Assembly (NCBI RefSeq): GCF_022458745.1
Contig: NZ_JAJJJF010000001.1
Span: 434,001 to 498,000, forward strand
Reading direction: 5' to 3'
Length of the DNA: 64,000 nt
Source of the DNA: Bacillus piscicola
GTDB lineage: Bacteria > Bacillota > Bacilli > Bacillales > Marinococcaceae
How positions within the stretch are numbered: the stretch's first letter is position 1; every line of letters starts with the position of its first letter. Under the pieces are notes generated by a model. That model did not search any database. It was not told the origin of the DNA and saw only the letters and a program-made list of their open reading frames with translations. Positions 40,555 through 51,853 of this stretch are shown here, in pieces. The translations under genes and the position numbers were made by a program.

Positions 40555-40573
40555 AACGCACCTCCGAAAGAAG

Positions 40574-40622
40574 TCTCCCTCTTCAAGCGTGTGAAGGGCA
40601 AAGCCCAACGGTAAGGGGGAGA
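40574..40622 (+). repeat. Left-end hairpin of the IS element
   Basis: TCTCCCTCTT pairs with AAGGGGGAGA (small mismatch) around a loop that holds CAAAGCCC. It resembles the right-end hairpin and is the likely TnpA recognition structure. Confidence 0.65.
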
Positions 40623-40714
40623 TGAATTTCGGTTGGGCGACAGCCCAAAGGCTTTTTTCTTTTGTCTTTTTTCTCAAAATGTTATAATCAGTCTTATAAA
40701 ATATAAGGATTGAT

Positions 40715-41119
40715 ATGATAATGAAATTAGACAGTAATAACCATTCAGTATTCTTAATGTATTACCATCTTGTGCTAGTCGTGAAGTATCGAAGAAAAGT
40801 AATAGATGATACGATTTCGGATTATGCTAAAGATAAATTTGTGTCATTGAGTGCAAAATATAATATCACATTAGTCGAATGGAACCACGATATTGACCAT
40901 GTTCATATTTTGTTCAAAGCACAACCTAACAGTGAATTATCGAAATTCATTAACGCCTATAAAAGTGCCAGTTCAAGACTTATCAAAAAGGACTTTCCTC
41001 ATGTTCGTGAAAAGTTATGGAAAGAAATGTTTTGGTCAAGAAGTTTTTGTTTGTTGACCACTGGTGGTTCACCTATTGAAATGGTGAAAAAATACATTGA
41101 AAATCAAAGGATAAAGTGA
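40715..41119 (+). CDS. tnpA: IS200/IS605-family transposase TnpA (Y1 HUH)
   Basis: This 134-residue HUH endonuclease cuts and rejoins single-stranded ends of the element. The HUH motif is HVHILF (near residue 63, after WNHDIDHVHILF) and the nucleophilic tyrosine is in VKKYIENQ near residue 127. The protein has the usual small size and ends in a charged tail. A TATAAT at 40683-40688 lies before it. ATG 40715 or 40721 could be the start; the first has the better spacing to AAGGA. Confidence 0.95.
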   Translation: MIMKLDSNNHSVFLMYYHLVLVVKYRRKVIDDTISDYAKDKFVSLSAKYNITLVEWNHDIDHVHILFKAQPNSELSKFINAYKSASSRLIKKDFPHVREKLWKEMFWSRSFCLLTTGGSPIEMVKKYIENQRIK

Positions 41120-41130
41120 GGTGATTTGAT

Positions 41131-42243
41131 ATGACCAAACAAAACAAAGCGTATAAGTTCCGATTATATCCAACGGATGAACAAGCTTTGATTGTACGAA
41201 AAACTTTCGGTTGTGTTCGCTTTGTCTACAATAAAATGTTAGCAGAACGAAAAGAAACGTATGAAAGTCTAAAAGATGATAAAGAAGCATTGAAAAAGGT
41301 AAAACATCCTACTCCTGCTAAATATAAAAAGGAATTTGAATGGCTAAAGGAAGTGGACTCGTTAGCGTTGGCAAACACGCAACTAAACTTAGATAAGGCA
41401 TATAAAGCCTTTTTCAAGGGAAATGCTAAATTTCCAAAATTCAAAAGTAAGCGACACAAACAAAGCTACACAACCAATGTTGTTAATGGGAACATTCAAT
41501 TGTTGAATGGTCATATCAAATTACCTAAATTAAAATGGGTAAAAATCAAGCAACATAGAGAGATACCTTTGAAACACAAAATCAAATCTTGTACTCTATC
41601 TATGACTTCATCAGGAAAATACTATATCTCTATTCTGACTGAGTACGAGATGGAGATTAAAAGCAAGGAAATCGAAAAAGTAGTTGGATTAGATTTTGCG
41701 ATGGATGGGTTGTTTGTCGATAGTGAAGGTGAGAAAGCCAATTACCCTAAATTTTATCGACAAATGCTTGAGAAATTAGCAAAAGAACAACGTAAACTTT
41801 CTCGTAAAAAGAAAGGTTCTTCAAATTGGAATAAACAACGTATTCGAGTAGCTAAAATTCAAGAGAAAACCGCTAATCAACGCAAGAATTTCCTTCACCA
41901 TAAATCAAAAGAATTAGTAACGAATTATGATGCGGTTGTCATTGAAGATTTGGATATGAAAGGTATGTCGCAAGCACTTAAATTCGGTAAAAGCGTAGCT
42001 GACAATGGATGGGGAATGTTCACTTCTTTCTTGCAGTACAAACTAAAAGAACAAGGGAAACAATTTATCAAAATAGATAAATGGTTCCCCTCTACAAAGA
42101 CTTGTTCTAAGTGTGGTTCAGTAAAAGAAATCAAATTATCTGAACGCATTTATCAATGTGATTGCGGACTAAACCTTGATAGGGATTACAATTCAGCACT
42201 TAATATCAAGAAAGAAGGTATTCGCTTATTAGCAAGTGCCTAA
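41131..42243 (+). CDS. tnpB: TnpB RNA-guided endonuclease
   Basis: TnpB is the Cas12 ancestor that cuts DNA guided by an omega RNA copied from the element's right end, helping the element survive excision. The 370-residue protein keeps all key residues: RuvC Asp in GLDFAMDGLF, Glu in VIEDLDMKGM, the zinc ribbon CSKCG...CDCG, and the final Asp in LDRDYNSALNI. The N-terminal FRLYPTDEQ and FNKxL-type VYNKML segments are normal. No frameshift or stop is seen, so it looks functional. It starts 11 bases after tnpA. Confidence 0.95.
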   Translation: MTKQNKAYKFRLYPTDEQALIVRKTFGCVRFVYNKMLAERKETYESLKDDKEALKKVKHPTPAKYKKEFEWLKEVDSLALANTQLNLDKAYKAFFKGNAKFPKFKSKRHKQSYTTNVVNGNIQLLNGHIKLPKLKWVKIKQHREIPLKHKIKSCTLSMTSSGKYYISILTEYEMEIKSKEIEKVVGLDFAMDGLFVDSEGEKANYPKFYRQMLEKLAKEQRKLSRKKKGSSNWNKQRIRVAKIQEKTANQRKNFLHHKSKELVTNYDAVVIEDLDMKGMSQALKFGKSVADNGWGMFTSFLQYKLKEQGKQFIKIDKWFPSTKTCSKCGSVKEIKLSERIYQCDCGLNLDRDYNSALNIKKEGIRLLASA

Positions 42244-42369
42244 AAAATATAAACTCTTGGAACAAGAGGGTTAGCTTGGTCAATTTCGTCAGCTACCAAA
42301 AGTGACGATTACCCAAGAAGCCCCCACTTCAAGCAACCCGAAGGGTGGTAAGTGGTGGGAGTAGTTCAC
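42244..42369 (+). ncRNA. Predicted omega RNA (reRNA) scaffold at the IS right end
   Basis: The segment between the tnpB stop and the right end contains a hairpin (CCCACTT with AAGTGGTGGG, 42322-42360) enclosing an inner ACCC/GGGT hairpin, plus GGTTAGCTTGG and GTCAGCTACC segments that can pair. By analogy with known TnpB systems, the scaffold ends at the element boundary and the next bases, beginning TGTCTCTTCG, would act as guide. The 5' limit probably lies inside tnpB. Inference only; no expression evidence. Confidence 0.5.
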
Positions 42370-42450
42370 TGTCTCTTCGTTGTCCGTCTTTCTTTATTGA
42401 ATGAGAACACAACGATTTTCACATACTAAGCGGGCAAAGGAGGGAGTATG

Positions 42451-42837
42451 ATGTCTGAAGATAAAAGTAATGAATCCTCATTTGTCCAGCAAGCTCTAAA
42501 AGAATATAAAGAGGGATTACAGCAGTTTTCAGAAAAAATACCGCACCTTGCCCGCAAATACAACGCCTTTACAGAGGCTTGTTTTGCAAAAGGGGTTTTG
42601 TCACAGAAGGATAAACAATTAATTGCCTTGGGGATCAGTATATTTTCACAAGACGAATACTGTATTATTTACCACACAAAAGGTTGTCTGGACCAAGATT
42701 GTTCAGAAAAGGAAATCTTGGAGGCGATAGGAGTAGCAGCGGCATTTGGCGGTGGTGCAGCTATGAGTCAAGCGGTGACTCTCGTTCAAGAAGCGCTAAC
42801 GGAACTGCAGGAAGAAAAAGAAGCTGTCACAACTTAG
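42451..42837 (+). CDS. Carboxymuconolactone decarboxylase/AhpD-like protein
   Basis: This 128-residue helical protein belongs to the CMD/AhpD superfamily. The central segment [20 protein letters not shown] followed by [17 protein letters not shown] contains the E-x-C-x(3)-H type pattern (EYCIIYH) seen in this family, with [16 protein letters not shown] after it. AhpD proteins act in peroxide detoxification via disulfide exchange; this one has a single Cys at the key site instead of CxxC, so that role is doubtful. ATG 42451 fits AGGAGG spacing better than 42448. Before the IS insertion it would have followed gcvH directly. Confidence 0.82.
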   Translation: MSEDKSNESSFVQQALKEYKEGLQQFSEKIPHLARKYNAFTEACFAKGVLSQKDKQLIALGISIFSQDEYCIIYHTKGCLDQDCSEKEILEAIGVAAAFGGGAAMSQAVTLVQEALTELQEEKEAVTT

Positions 42838-42941
42838 GTAGAGATGAGAAGGATATGGAAGCATTTATAAATAAGATGAAATGTACAATAATCCATCCTT
42901 TCTAAGTCCAAATAATAAAAAAAAATCGTCACATACGCTTT

Positions 42942-42970
42942 TTGTGCATGCAAAGCTGACGTGGTATATT
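42942..42970 (+). promoter_or_regulatory. Promoter candidate before the 43.0-kb small ORF
   Basis: TTGTGC and TATATT are 17 bases apart. Transcription would begin near 42977. Confidence 0.5.
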
Positions 42971-42975
42971 TAGTT

Positions 42976-43188
42976 ATGTGTTCGACACACAGAAAGGATG
43001 GATTTGTTATCCACGCAATTAAAAATAATCCTCATACGGATTCTATGGAAAAGGCAATGCATCAATCTCACGGATTTGGATATGCCGAGTACAATAACAG
43101 TTTAACGAAACGGATTAAAGTTGAGCAATCGAGAGAAACCGAATACAAACAATGCCGGCGCCTGACAGCTCAGTTTCAGAATAAGTAG
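42976..43188 (+). CDS. Small protein of unclear start, unknown function
   Basis: The frame from ATG 42976 to TAG 43188 encodes up to 70 residues; the C-terminal part, HAIKNNPHTDSMEKAMHQSH then AEYNNSLTKRIKVEQSRETE, looks like a compact soluble protein. The start is unresolved: the predicted transcript begins at about 42977, and the only good ribosome binding site, AGAAAGGATGG, is followed in this frame by ATC or GTT rather than a standard start, while ATG GAT TTG right after it is in another frame that soon stops. A rare start codon or a sequencing or evolutionary frameshift are options. The terminator after it supports a real transcript. Confidence 0.4.
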   Translation: MCSTHRKDGFVIHAIKNNPHTDSMEKAMHQSHGFGYAEYNNSLTKRIKVEQSRETEYKQCRRLTAQFQNK

Positions 43189-43233
43189 GCTTTTTTCTAA
43201 AGAGTGTGTTAAAAAACAATTAAAGAGAACGAG

Positions 43234-43275
43234 GGGAACCGCTCCAAAAACTTTTCTTTGGGGTGGTTCCCTTTT
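43234..43275 (+). terminator. Terminator before the suf operon
   Basis: GGGAACCGCTCCAAA pairs with TTTGGGGTGGTTCCC (two wobble pairs) around a short loop, followed by TTTT. Between it and the suf promoter (43276-43371) I see nothing. Confidence 0.8.
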
Positions 43276-43371
43276 CTTATTTATCCAATTCCACTATCAT
43301 TGGATAAAGAGTACAATCTTACTTTTATTAAAGAGCTAACTAGGCCAGAATATAAGGAACAAACCCATCTC

Positions 43372-43400
43372 TTGAAGTTTATCTGGATTTGTTATAAGAT
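43372..43400 (+). promoter_or_regulatory. Promoter of the suf operon
   Basis: TTGAAG and TAAGAT are 17 bases apart, 68 bases upstream of sufC. A GAAAGG/CCTTTC hairpin lies in the leader (about 43425-43445). Confidence 0.5.
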
Positions 43401-43468
43401 TGTAATGAGAATAAATTGAGAATAGAAAGGTATCTCATTCCTTTCAATAATAAATGGAGGTTGTTTAC

Positions 43469-44263
43469 ATGGCAGCGTCAACACTTAAGATTGAGAATCT
43501 TCATGTAGAAATTGATGGATCAGAAATAATTAAAGATTTTAACCTAGAAATAAAAGGCGGGGAAGTTCACGCCATCATGGGACCGAACGGGACTGGTAAA
43601 TCGACACTTGCTTCCGCTATTATGGGGCATCCACGGTATGATATCACGGCCGGTAAAGTGTTACTGGACGGAGAGAACATTCTTGAAATGGACGTGGACG
43701 AGCGTGCTCGTGCCGGACTGTTTCTTGCGATGCAATACCCAAGCGAAATCAGCGGGGTCACAAACTCTGACTTTATGCGTTCCGCGATTAATGCAAAACG
43801 CGGTGAAGGTAATGAAATTTCCTTAATGAAATTTATCCGTAAGATGGATAAAGAAATGGAAAAGCTGGAAATGGATCAGTCGTTCTCTCAACGTTACTTG
43901 AATGAAGGATTTTCAGGTGGTGAGAAAAAGCGTAATGAAATTCTCCAGTTGCTTATGTTGGAACCTAAATTTGCTATTTTAGACGAAATTGACTCTGGCC
44001 TGGATATTGATGCGTTAAAAGTAGTTGCGGAAGGCATTAATCAAATGAGAAGTCCTGATTTTGGCTGTATGGTGATTACACACTACCAACGTTTGCTTAA
44101 CTATATTACACCAGATAAAGTCCATGTCATCATGCAAGGACGTATTGTGAAGTCCGGGGGTGCTGAACTTGCCCAGCGTCTGGAAGCAGAAGGATATGAC
44201 TGGATCAAAGAGGAACTTGGTATTGAAAATGAAAAAGTCGGAGAGCAAGAACAAAACGCATAA
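43469..44263 (+). CDS. sufC: Fe-S cluster assembly ATPase SufC
   Basis: SufC is the ABC-type ATPase that works with SufB and SufD as the iron-sulfur scaffold complex in the cytoplasm. The 264-residue product has Walker A GPNGTGKS (near residue 36), the signature [12 protein letters not shown] and Walker [13 protein letters not shown], with HYQRLLNYI at the H-loop. ATG 43469 follows GGAGGTT; the frame extends upstream to 43454 in the ribosome binding site. It heads sufC-sufD-sufS-sufU-sufB, the order found in B. subtilis, where the operon is essential. Confidence 0.97.
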   Translation: MAASTLKIENLHVEIDGSEIIKDFNLEIKGGEVHAIMGPNGTGKSTLASAIMGHPRYDITAGKVLLDGENILEMDVDERARAGLFLAMQYPSEISGVTNSDFMRSAINAKRGEGNEISLMKFIRKMDKEMEKLEMDQSFSQRYLNEGFSGGEKKRNEILQLLMLEPKFAILDEIDSGLDIDALKVVAEGINQMRSPDFGCMVITHYQRLLNYITPDKVHVIMQGRIVKSGGAELAQRLEAEGYDWIKEELGIENEKVGEQEQNA

Positions 44264-44288
44264 ATAGAGAAAGGAGGCTGTAAGTGAA

Positions 44289-47258
<2,970 letters not shown>

Positions 47259-47340
47259 ACGTTTCAACGTTGTTGCTGATAGCTCTAGATTCTATATTTA
47301 GAGGAATTGCTTGATTATCCTATAAGGAGGTCATTCACAC

Positions 47341-48738
47341 ATGGCTAAAAAAATGCCTGAAATTGGCGAGTATCAATATGGGTTTCGCGATAAAGATGTT
47401 TCGATTTTCCGTTCCGAGCGTGGATTGACAGAAAAAGTCGTACGGGAGATTTCTAAGATCAAGGAAGAGCCGGAATGGATGCTTGACTTTCGGTTGAAAT
47501 CTCTAGAGCTATTTTATAAAATGCCGATGCCTCAATGGGGCGGTGATCTAACTGGCCTTATCTTTGATGACATTACGTACTACGTTAAGCCGTCGGAGCG
47601 CTCTGAAAAATCTTGGGATGAAGTACCGGAAGAGATCAAAAACACATTTGATAAGCTAGGTATCCCAGAAGCAGAACAAAAATATTTGGCCGGTGTTTCG
47701 GCTCAGTATGAATCAGAAGTGGTTTACCATAACATGCAGGAAGATCTGGAGAAACAAGGGATTGTATTTAAAGACACAGATACGGCTCTTAAAGAAAATG
47801 AAGATCTTTTTAGAGAACATTTTGGAAAAGTGATTCCACCGTCAGATAATAAGTTCTCCGCTTTAAACTCTGCAGTTTGGTCGGGCGGATCGTTCATCTA
47901 TGTTCCGAAAGGTGTTAAAACGGATACTCCGTTGCAAGCTTATTTCCGGATCAACTCCGAAAACATGGGGCAGTTTGAACGAACACTTATTATTGCGGAT
48001 GAAGACAGTTCCGTTCATTACGTGGAAGGCTGTACGGCGCCTGTATACTCTACTGACTCGCTGCATAGTGCCGTCGTAGAAATTATTGTTAAGAAAAATG
48101 CGTACTGCCGTTACACGACGATCCAAAATTGGGCTCCTAACATTTATAACCTGGTAACAAAGCGTTCCGTTGTTGACGAAGGTGGAACGATGGAATGGGT
48201 CGACGGAAATATCGGTTCGAAGCTTACGATGAAATACCCTTCCGTTATCATGCGTGGACCGGGAGCGAAAGGTACCATTCTATCGATTGCTATCGCCGGA
48301 AAAGGCCAGCATCAAGACGCAGGAGCGAAAGTAATGCACCTTGCACCTAACTGTTCCTCTACGATCGTCTCGAAGTCAATATCGAAGCACGGTGGGAAAG
48401 TAACGTACCGGGGAATCGCTCATTTCGGAAGAAAATCAGACGGATCAAAAGCGAATATTGAGTGTGACACGTTAATCATGGATGATAAGTCAACGTCTGA
48501 TACAATTCCATATAACGAGATTTATAATAATAACATTACGTTGGAACACGAAGCTTCTGTTTCGAAAGTTTCAGAAGAACAGCTCTTTTATTTAATGAGC
48601 CGCGGAGTGTCTGAAGAAGAAGCGACAGAAATGATCGTAATGGGCTTTATTGAGCCGTTTACGAAGGAACTTCCAATGGAATATGCGGTAGAGATGAACC
48701 GTCTCATCCGCTTTGAAATGGAAGGGTCTATCGGCTAA
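47341..48738 (+). CDS. sufB: Fe-S cluster assembly protein SufB
   Basis: SufB is the main scaffold subunit on which the cluster is assembled. The 465-residue product carries [20 protein letters not shown] at the start, the [20 protein letters not shown] core, EGCTAPVY and CRYTTIQNW segments, and the C-terminal [27 protein letters not shown] precedes ATG 47341. It is the last gene of the operon, after an 82-base gap from sufU, and a strong terminator follows. Confidence 0.97.
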   Translation: MAKKMPEIGEYQYGFRDKDVSIFRSERGLTEKVVREISKIKEEPEWMLDFRLKSLELFYKMPMPQWGGDLTGLIFDDITYYVKPSERSEKSWDEVPEEIKNTFDKLGIPEAEQKYLAGVSAQYESEVVYHNMQEDLEKQGIVFKDTDTALKENEDLFREHFGKVIPPSDNKFSALNSAVWSGGSFIYVPKGVKTDTPLQAYFRINSENMGQFERTLIIADEDSSVHYVEGCTAPVYSTDSLHSAVVEIIVKKNAYCRYTTIQNWAPNIYNLVTKRSVVDEGGTMEWVDGNIGSKLTMKYPSVIMRGPGAKGTILSIAIAGKGQHQDAGAKVMHLAPNCSSTIVSKSISKHGGKVTYRGIAHFGRKSDGSKANIECDTLIMDDKSTSDTIPYNEIYNNNITLEHEASVSKVSEEQLFYLMSRGVSEEEATEMIVMGFIEPFTKELPMEYAVEMNRLIRFEMEGSIG

Positions 48739-48756
48739 TAAGCCAACACCGAAACC

Positions 48757-48786
48757 AAAAGCGAACCCTCTTCGGGTTCGCTTTTT
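48757..48786 (+). terminator. Terminator of the suf operon
   Basis: AAAAGCGAACCC pairs with GGGTTCGCTTTT (12 bp) around TCTTC, and the T run continues after the stem. Confidence 0.92.
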
Positions 48787-48822
48787 AGTTTCGTTAATCT
48801 GTGAAGTGAGGGAGGGAGGACA

Positions 48823-49686
48823 ATGATTTATACAGGGCTCACCGGCTGGGGAGATCACCACTCTTTATACCCACCTGGCACAAAGCCGGGAGACAAATTA
48901 GAAGTATACAGCAGTCATTTCCCAATTGTAGAAATAGATGCATCCTTCTATGCTGTTCAGCCTGCAAAAAACTATGAAAAGTGGTTGAATCAAACACCTG
49001 ATCGCTTTTCCTTCGTGGTAAAGGCATACCAAGGTATCACAGGTCATCAACGGGGGGAGATTCCCTTTTCTTCTAAAGAGGAGATGTTTCAAGCATTTAA
49101 GGAATCTGTACAGCCTGTACAGCAAGCTGGAAAACTTGGCATGATTCTTTGTCAATTTCCTCCGTGGTTTCATTGCTCAAAAGAAAATGTTCAATATTTA
49201 CGATACGTTCGTGAACAACTTGTTTCATTTCCTTGTGCCTTAGAGTTTCGGCATCAATCGTGGTTCTCAGCGGAGTTTAAAAAACGAACACTGGATTTTA
49301 TGAAAAACCAAAATTGGATACATAGCATTTGTGATGAGCCGCAAGTGGAACCGGGATCTGTGCCCATGGTGCTGGAGCCGACGGACTCTAACAAGACCCT
49401 TGTGCGCTTGCATGGCCGAAACAGAGAAGCTTGGAGACGACCAGTAAAGGGTAAAAGCTGGCGGGAAACACGTTATTTGTATGATTACTCGAAAACAGAG
49501 CTTGAGGAGTGCCTAAAAGCGATTAAAAAACTAGAAAAGAATTCACGTATTGTATACGTTGTTTTTAACAATAATTCCGGCGGGCATGCGGCACCTAACG
49601 CAAAGCAATTTTTAAATTTAGCCGGTATAGAATATGAGGGGCTTGCTCCAAGGCAAATTTCTTTGTTTGATCCCCCCTACTCATAG
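48823..49686 (+). CDS. yunF: DUF72 protein YunF
   Basis: This 287-residue protein is of the DUF72/YunF type, a TIM-barrel-like family of unknown activity. Its hallmarks are IYTGLTGWGDH at the N-terminus, the QFPPWF motif, ALEFRHQSWF and RLHGRNREAW, and a C-terminal YVVFNNNSGGHAAPNA. In B. subtilis yunF lies in the same block as yunD and yunC next to sufB, as here. The conserved acidic and aromatic residues suggest a hydrolase or sugar-binding role but no function is proved. Confidence 0.9.
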   Translation: MIYTGLTGWGDHHSLYPPGTKPGDKLEVYSSHFPIVEIDASFYAVQPAKNYEKWLNQTPDRFSFVVKAYQGITGHQRGEIPFSSKEEMFQAFKESVQPVQQAGKLGMILCQFPPWFHCSKENVQYLRYVREQLVSFPCALEFRHQSWFSAEFKKRTLDFMKNQNWIHSICDEPQVEPGSVPMVLEPTDSNKTLVRLHGRNREAWRRPVKGKSWRETRYLYDYSKTELEECLKAIKKLEKNSRIVYVVFNNNSGGHAAPNAKQFLNLAGIEYEGLAPRQISLFDPPYS

Positions 49687-49739
49687 TAAAATGTAAAGAT
49701 AGTGCATGGCGATATCATTGGAAAAGGGCGGTGCAAGCT

Positions 49740-51146
49740 TTGTCTTCCTCAGAATCAATAGTACCTTTATACCTGTACCATACAAATGATCTACACAGCA
49801 ATCTTAAGCAATGGCCGGCCGCTGTCTCTTTTCTGAAAGCGCGGCAGACCTTTCATCATAGAAAGCAGGAAACTTCTTTTTTCTTTGATATCGGCGACCA
49901 CGCCGATCTTGCTAATCCGATCACGGAAGCAAGCCGTGGTAAGGGGAATGTGGAACTGTTAAACGAAGCTGGAGTCCAGTATGCTACTATCGGTAACAAC
50001 GAAGGAATAACTCTATCGAAAGAGGAATTAAACACGCTTTATGAAAATGCTGAATTTAACGTCCTCTTAGCGAACTTGTTTGAGGAGGATGGAAGCCGTC
50101 CCGGATGGGCATCACCGTTTACTATCGTAAACACGGAGGAAGGTGTTCGGGTAGGCCTGATTGGCTTAACCGTACCGTTCTACCCTTTTTATACAGAATT
50201 AGGCTGGGACATTAGAGATCCATTTCAAGTTCTTTCAGAAGTGTTACGTACGGTGAGGCCACAGGCAGATATCGTTATCTTGCTTTCCCACCTTGGCTAC
50301 CCTCAGGACGAAGAAGTGGCACGTCGTTTCCCGGGAGTCGATGTTATCTTGGGGGCACATACACACCACTTATTGAAATCATCCGTCATCGTGCATGATA
50401 CGCTGATCGCCCAATGTGGACGTGGCAGTTATTATGTGGGAGCAGTCCAACTGTTGTACGATAAAAAAACGAATCAAATCATTAAAAAAGACGGAGCAGC
50501 AGTGGATGTTAGTATAGAAGAGCCGTCTTATCGCACGCAGCAGTTAGTGGAACAATTACAGATGCAAGCAGATTATTGTTTGGCAGAAGAAATTGCCTGT
50601 ATGCCAGAGGAGGTTCCCATCTCCTGGGACTCTCCGTCTCTGTTTGCGGATTTGCTGACCGAAGGTGTTAGGGAATGGTGTCAGGCAGATATAGCGATGT
50701 TGAATTCCGGCCTGCTTTTAGAATCATTGCCTGCAGGACCGGTTACAAAAGGAGATGTCCACCGAATTTGCCCACATCCAATTAATCCGTGTCTTGTTGA
50801 GGTAAAAGGTTCCATCTTAAAGGAAACGATTGCTTCTTCCTTTACAGAAAAAATGATCAATCTTCCATTGAGAGGTCTGGGATTTCGTGGAGAGAAGTTA
50901 GGGAGGATGGCATTTGCAGGTGCTGAAATAGTTATGGCAGACGGGGGAAGCAAGACTGTACGGCAGATCGTAATAAACGGTGAACCCATAAAGGCCGAAG
51001 AAACGTATAAACTAGCAACTGCCGATATGTTCACGTTCGGTTCTCTTTATCCGGGACTTGCGCAAAGCGGTCCAAAAAAGTACTTCATGCCCGAGACGAT
51101 CCGAGATGTACTGATGTTTATTCTCCAAAAAAAATATCCAAGTTAA
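49740..51146 (+). CDS. yunD: Metallophosphatase/5'-nucleotidase-like protein YunD
   Basis: This 468-residue protein has a calcineurin-type metallophosphatase domain (YLYHTNDLHSNLKQW, FFDIGDHADLANP, IGNNE, LLSHLGYPQDEE, LGAHTHHLL) followed by a 5'-nucleotidase C-terminal domain with LNSGLLLESLPAGPVTKGDV. No signal peptide is visible, so it would act in the cytoplasm. The TTG at 49740 suits the AAGGGCGGTG ribosome binding site; GTG 49731 is inside that site. The natural substrate is unknown; a nucleotide or sugar phosphate is likely. Confidence 0.88.
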   Translation: MSSSESIVPLYLYHTNDLHSNLKQWPAAVSFLKARQTFHHRKQETSFFFDIGDHADLANPITEASRGKGNVELLNEAGVQYATIGNNEGITLSKEELNTLYENAEFNVLLANLFEEDGSRPGWASPFTIVNTEEGVRVGLIGLTVPFYPFYTELGWDIRDPFQVLSEVLRTVRPQADIVILLSHLGYPQDEEVARRFPGVDVILGAHTHHLLKSSVIVHDTLIAQCGRGSYYVGAVQLLYDKKTNQIIKKDGAAVDVSIEEPSYRTQQLVEQLQMQADYCLAEEIACMPEEVPISWDSPSLFADLLTEGVREWCQADIAMLNSGLLLESLPAGPVTKGDVHRICPHPINPCLVEVKGSILKETIASSFTEKMINLPLRGLGFRGEKLGRMAFAGAEIVMADGGSKTVRQIVINGEPIKAEETYKLATADMFTFGSLYPGLAQSGPKKYFMPETIRDVLMFILQKKYPS

Positions 51147-51210
51147 CAGGACAACCTTCCACTTCTTTTCTTTTTTCATATGATAATCAGAGAAAAAGAA
51201 AGGGAGGGGG

Positions 51211-51519
51211 ATGAGAGTGGTTACAGTAAGTCCCTTATCACTTGATGGCCAGCTGTTTACAGCAACAACAGTTGAATTGCCGGAAACAACACTTTTAATC
51301 GTCTCCGGTGAAAAAGGTTACATTATGTGTGGAGCATTAGATATAGAGGTCCTGAACGGGAAATATCCGAAACGGAAGATAGCTGCAGGAAGGGCACTCG
51401 GGGTACGTACCATTGATCAACTGGTAGAGGCACCGCTTCAATCGGTTTCAAAAGCAGCCGAAGAACTCGGCGTAAAAGCCGGGATGACAGGAAAAGATGC
51501 TATGAAAAAATTTGCGTAA
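51211..51519 (+). CDS. yunC: YunC (DUF1805) protein
   Basis: This 102-residue protein matches the DUF1805/YunC family: GYIMCGALDIEVLN, KYPKRKIAAGRALGVRTIDQ and the C-terminal AAEELGVKAGMTGKDA. The function is unknown. It follows yunD at short range, as in B. subtilis. ATG 51211 follows GGGAGGGGG. The region after it is rich in hairpins. Confidence 0.9.
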   Translation: MRVVTVSPLSLDGQLFTATTVELPETTLLIVSGEKGYIMCGALDIEVLNGKYPKRKIAAGRALGVRTIDQLVEAPLQSVSKAAEELGVKAGMTGKDAMKKFA

Positions 51520-51625
51520 GGTTCATTCCGTAAGTTGGTTGCTCGGGAATAGTACCGCATGGAAAGTGAAGTGTATGTCGACTGTAACTTCTGAAATAGA
51601 AACGGCTGGAACAAGTGGATATTCT

Positions 51626-51753
51626 CCAATAATCCGAACGATTGCAAACAATCAGTTCGGATTATTTGGCGAGGGTAGCAATTGCTACCGCCGCTCCGTC
51701 AAAATACTTTCCGGGGCAATCTCAGCCAACTTGGTAAAGGAAAACCCTTTACC
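51626..51753 (+). other. Cluster of strong hairpins between yunC and thyA
   Basis: Three perfect or near-perfect inverted repeats follow each other: CCAATAATCCGAAC with its complement around GATTG-CAAA-CAATC (51626-51669), the palindrome GGTAGCAATTGCTACC (51674-51689), and GGTAAAGG-AAAAC-CCTTTACC (51733-51753). None is followed by a T tract. The 334-base gap between yunC and thyA has no other feature except the thyA promoter. They may be the 3' end of the yunC message, a structured RNA, or remnants of a mobile repeat. Confidence 0.55.
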
Positions 51754-51784
51754 ATTTCCCACCCTCTTTAATCGATCAGGCAAT

Positions 51785-51813
51785 TTTACCGGCGACACCG
51801 GTTGTAGTATGAT
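51785..51813 (+). promoter_or_regulatory. thyA promoter
   Basis: TTTACC and TATGAT are 17 bases apart, 40 bases before the thyA ATG. A small ACCGG/CCGGT hairpin lies within it. Confidence 0.55.
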
Positions 51814-51853
51814 GGTGAGACAATAAAAATGAGGATGTAAAGGTGGCAATACC

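Larger units (their letters stand above)
40558..42369 (+). mobile_element. IS200/IS605-family insertion sequence, complete
   Basis: The element holds tnpA and tnpB in the same orientation, with subterminal hairpins at both ends. The left flank is TTTTTTAAC (ending 40557), which fits TTAAC/TTTAAC-type targets of this group, and the right end is TTCAC (42365-42369). There are no terminal inverted repeats or target duplications, as expected for single-strand transposition. The two end hairpins share CTTCAAGC and GGTAAG-GG-GGGAG blocks. Both ORFs are intact, so the element may be active. Exact boundaries are inferred. Confidence 0.85.

Noticed and set aside
42322-42360. CRISPR-like repeat at the IS right end
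   Set aside because: It is a single hairpin related to the left-end hairpin, not a spaced repeat array; no CRISPR array was seen anywhere in the window.
51512-51826. Plus-strand ORF of 104 codons between yunC and thyA
   Set aside because: It overlaps the yunC end, runs through perfect hairpins, has no ribosome binding site and its protein has no family-like features.
51520-51853. THF riboswitch or T-box before thyA
   Set aside because: None of the conserved core sequences is present, and the thyA promoter lies after the main hairpins.
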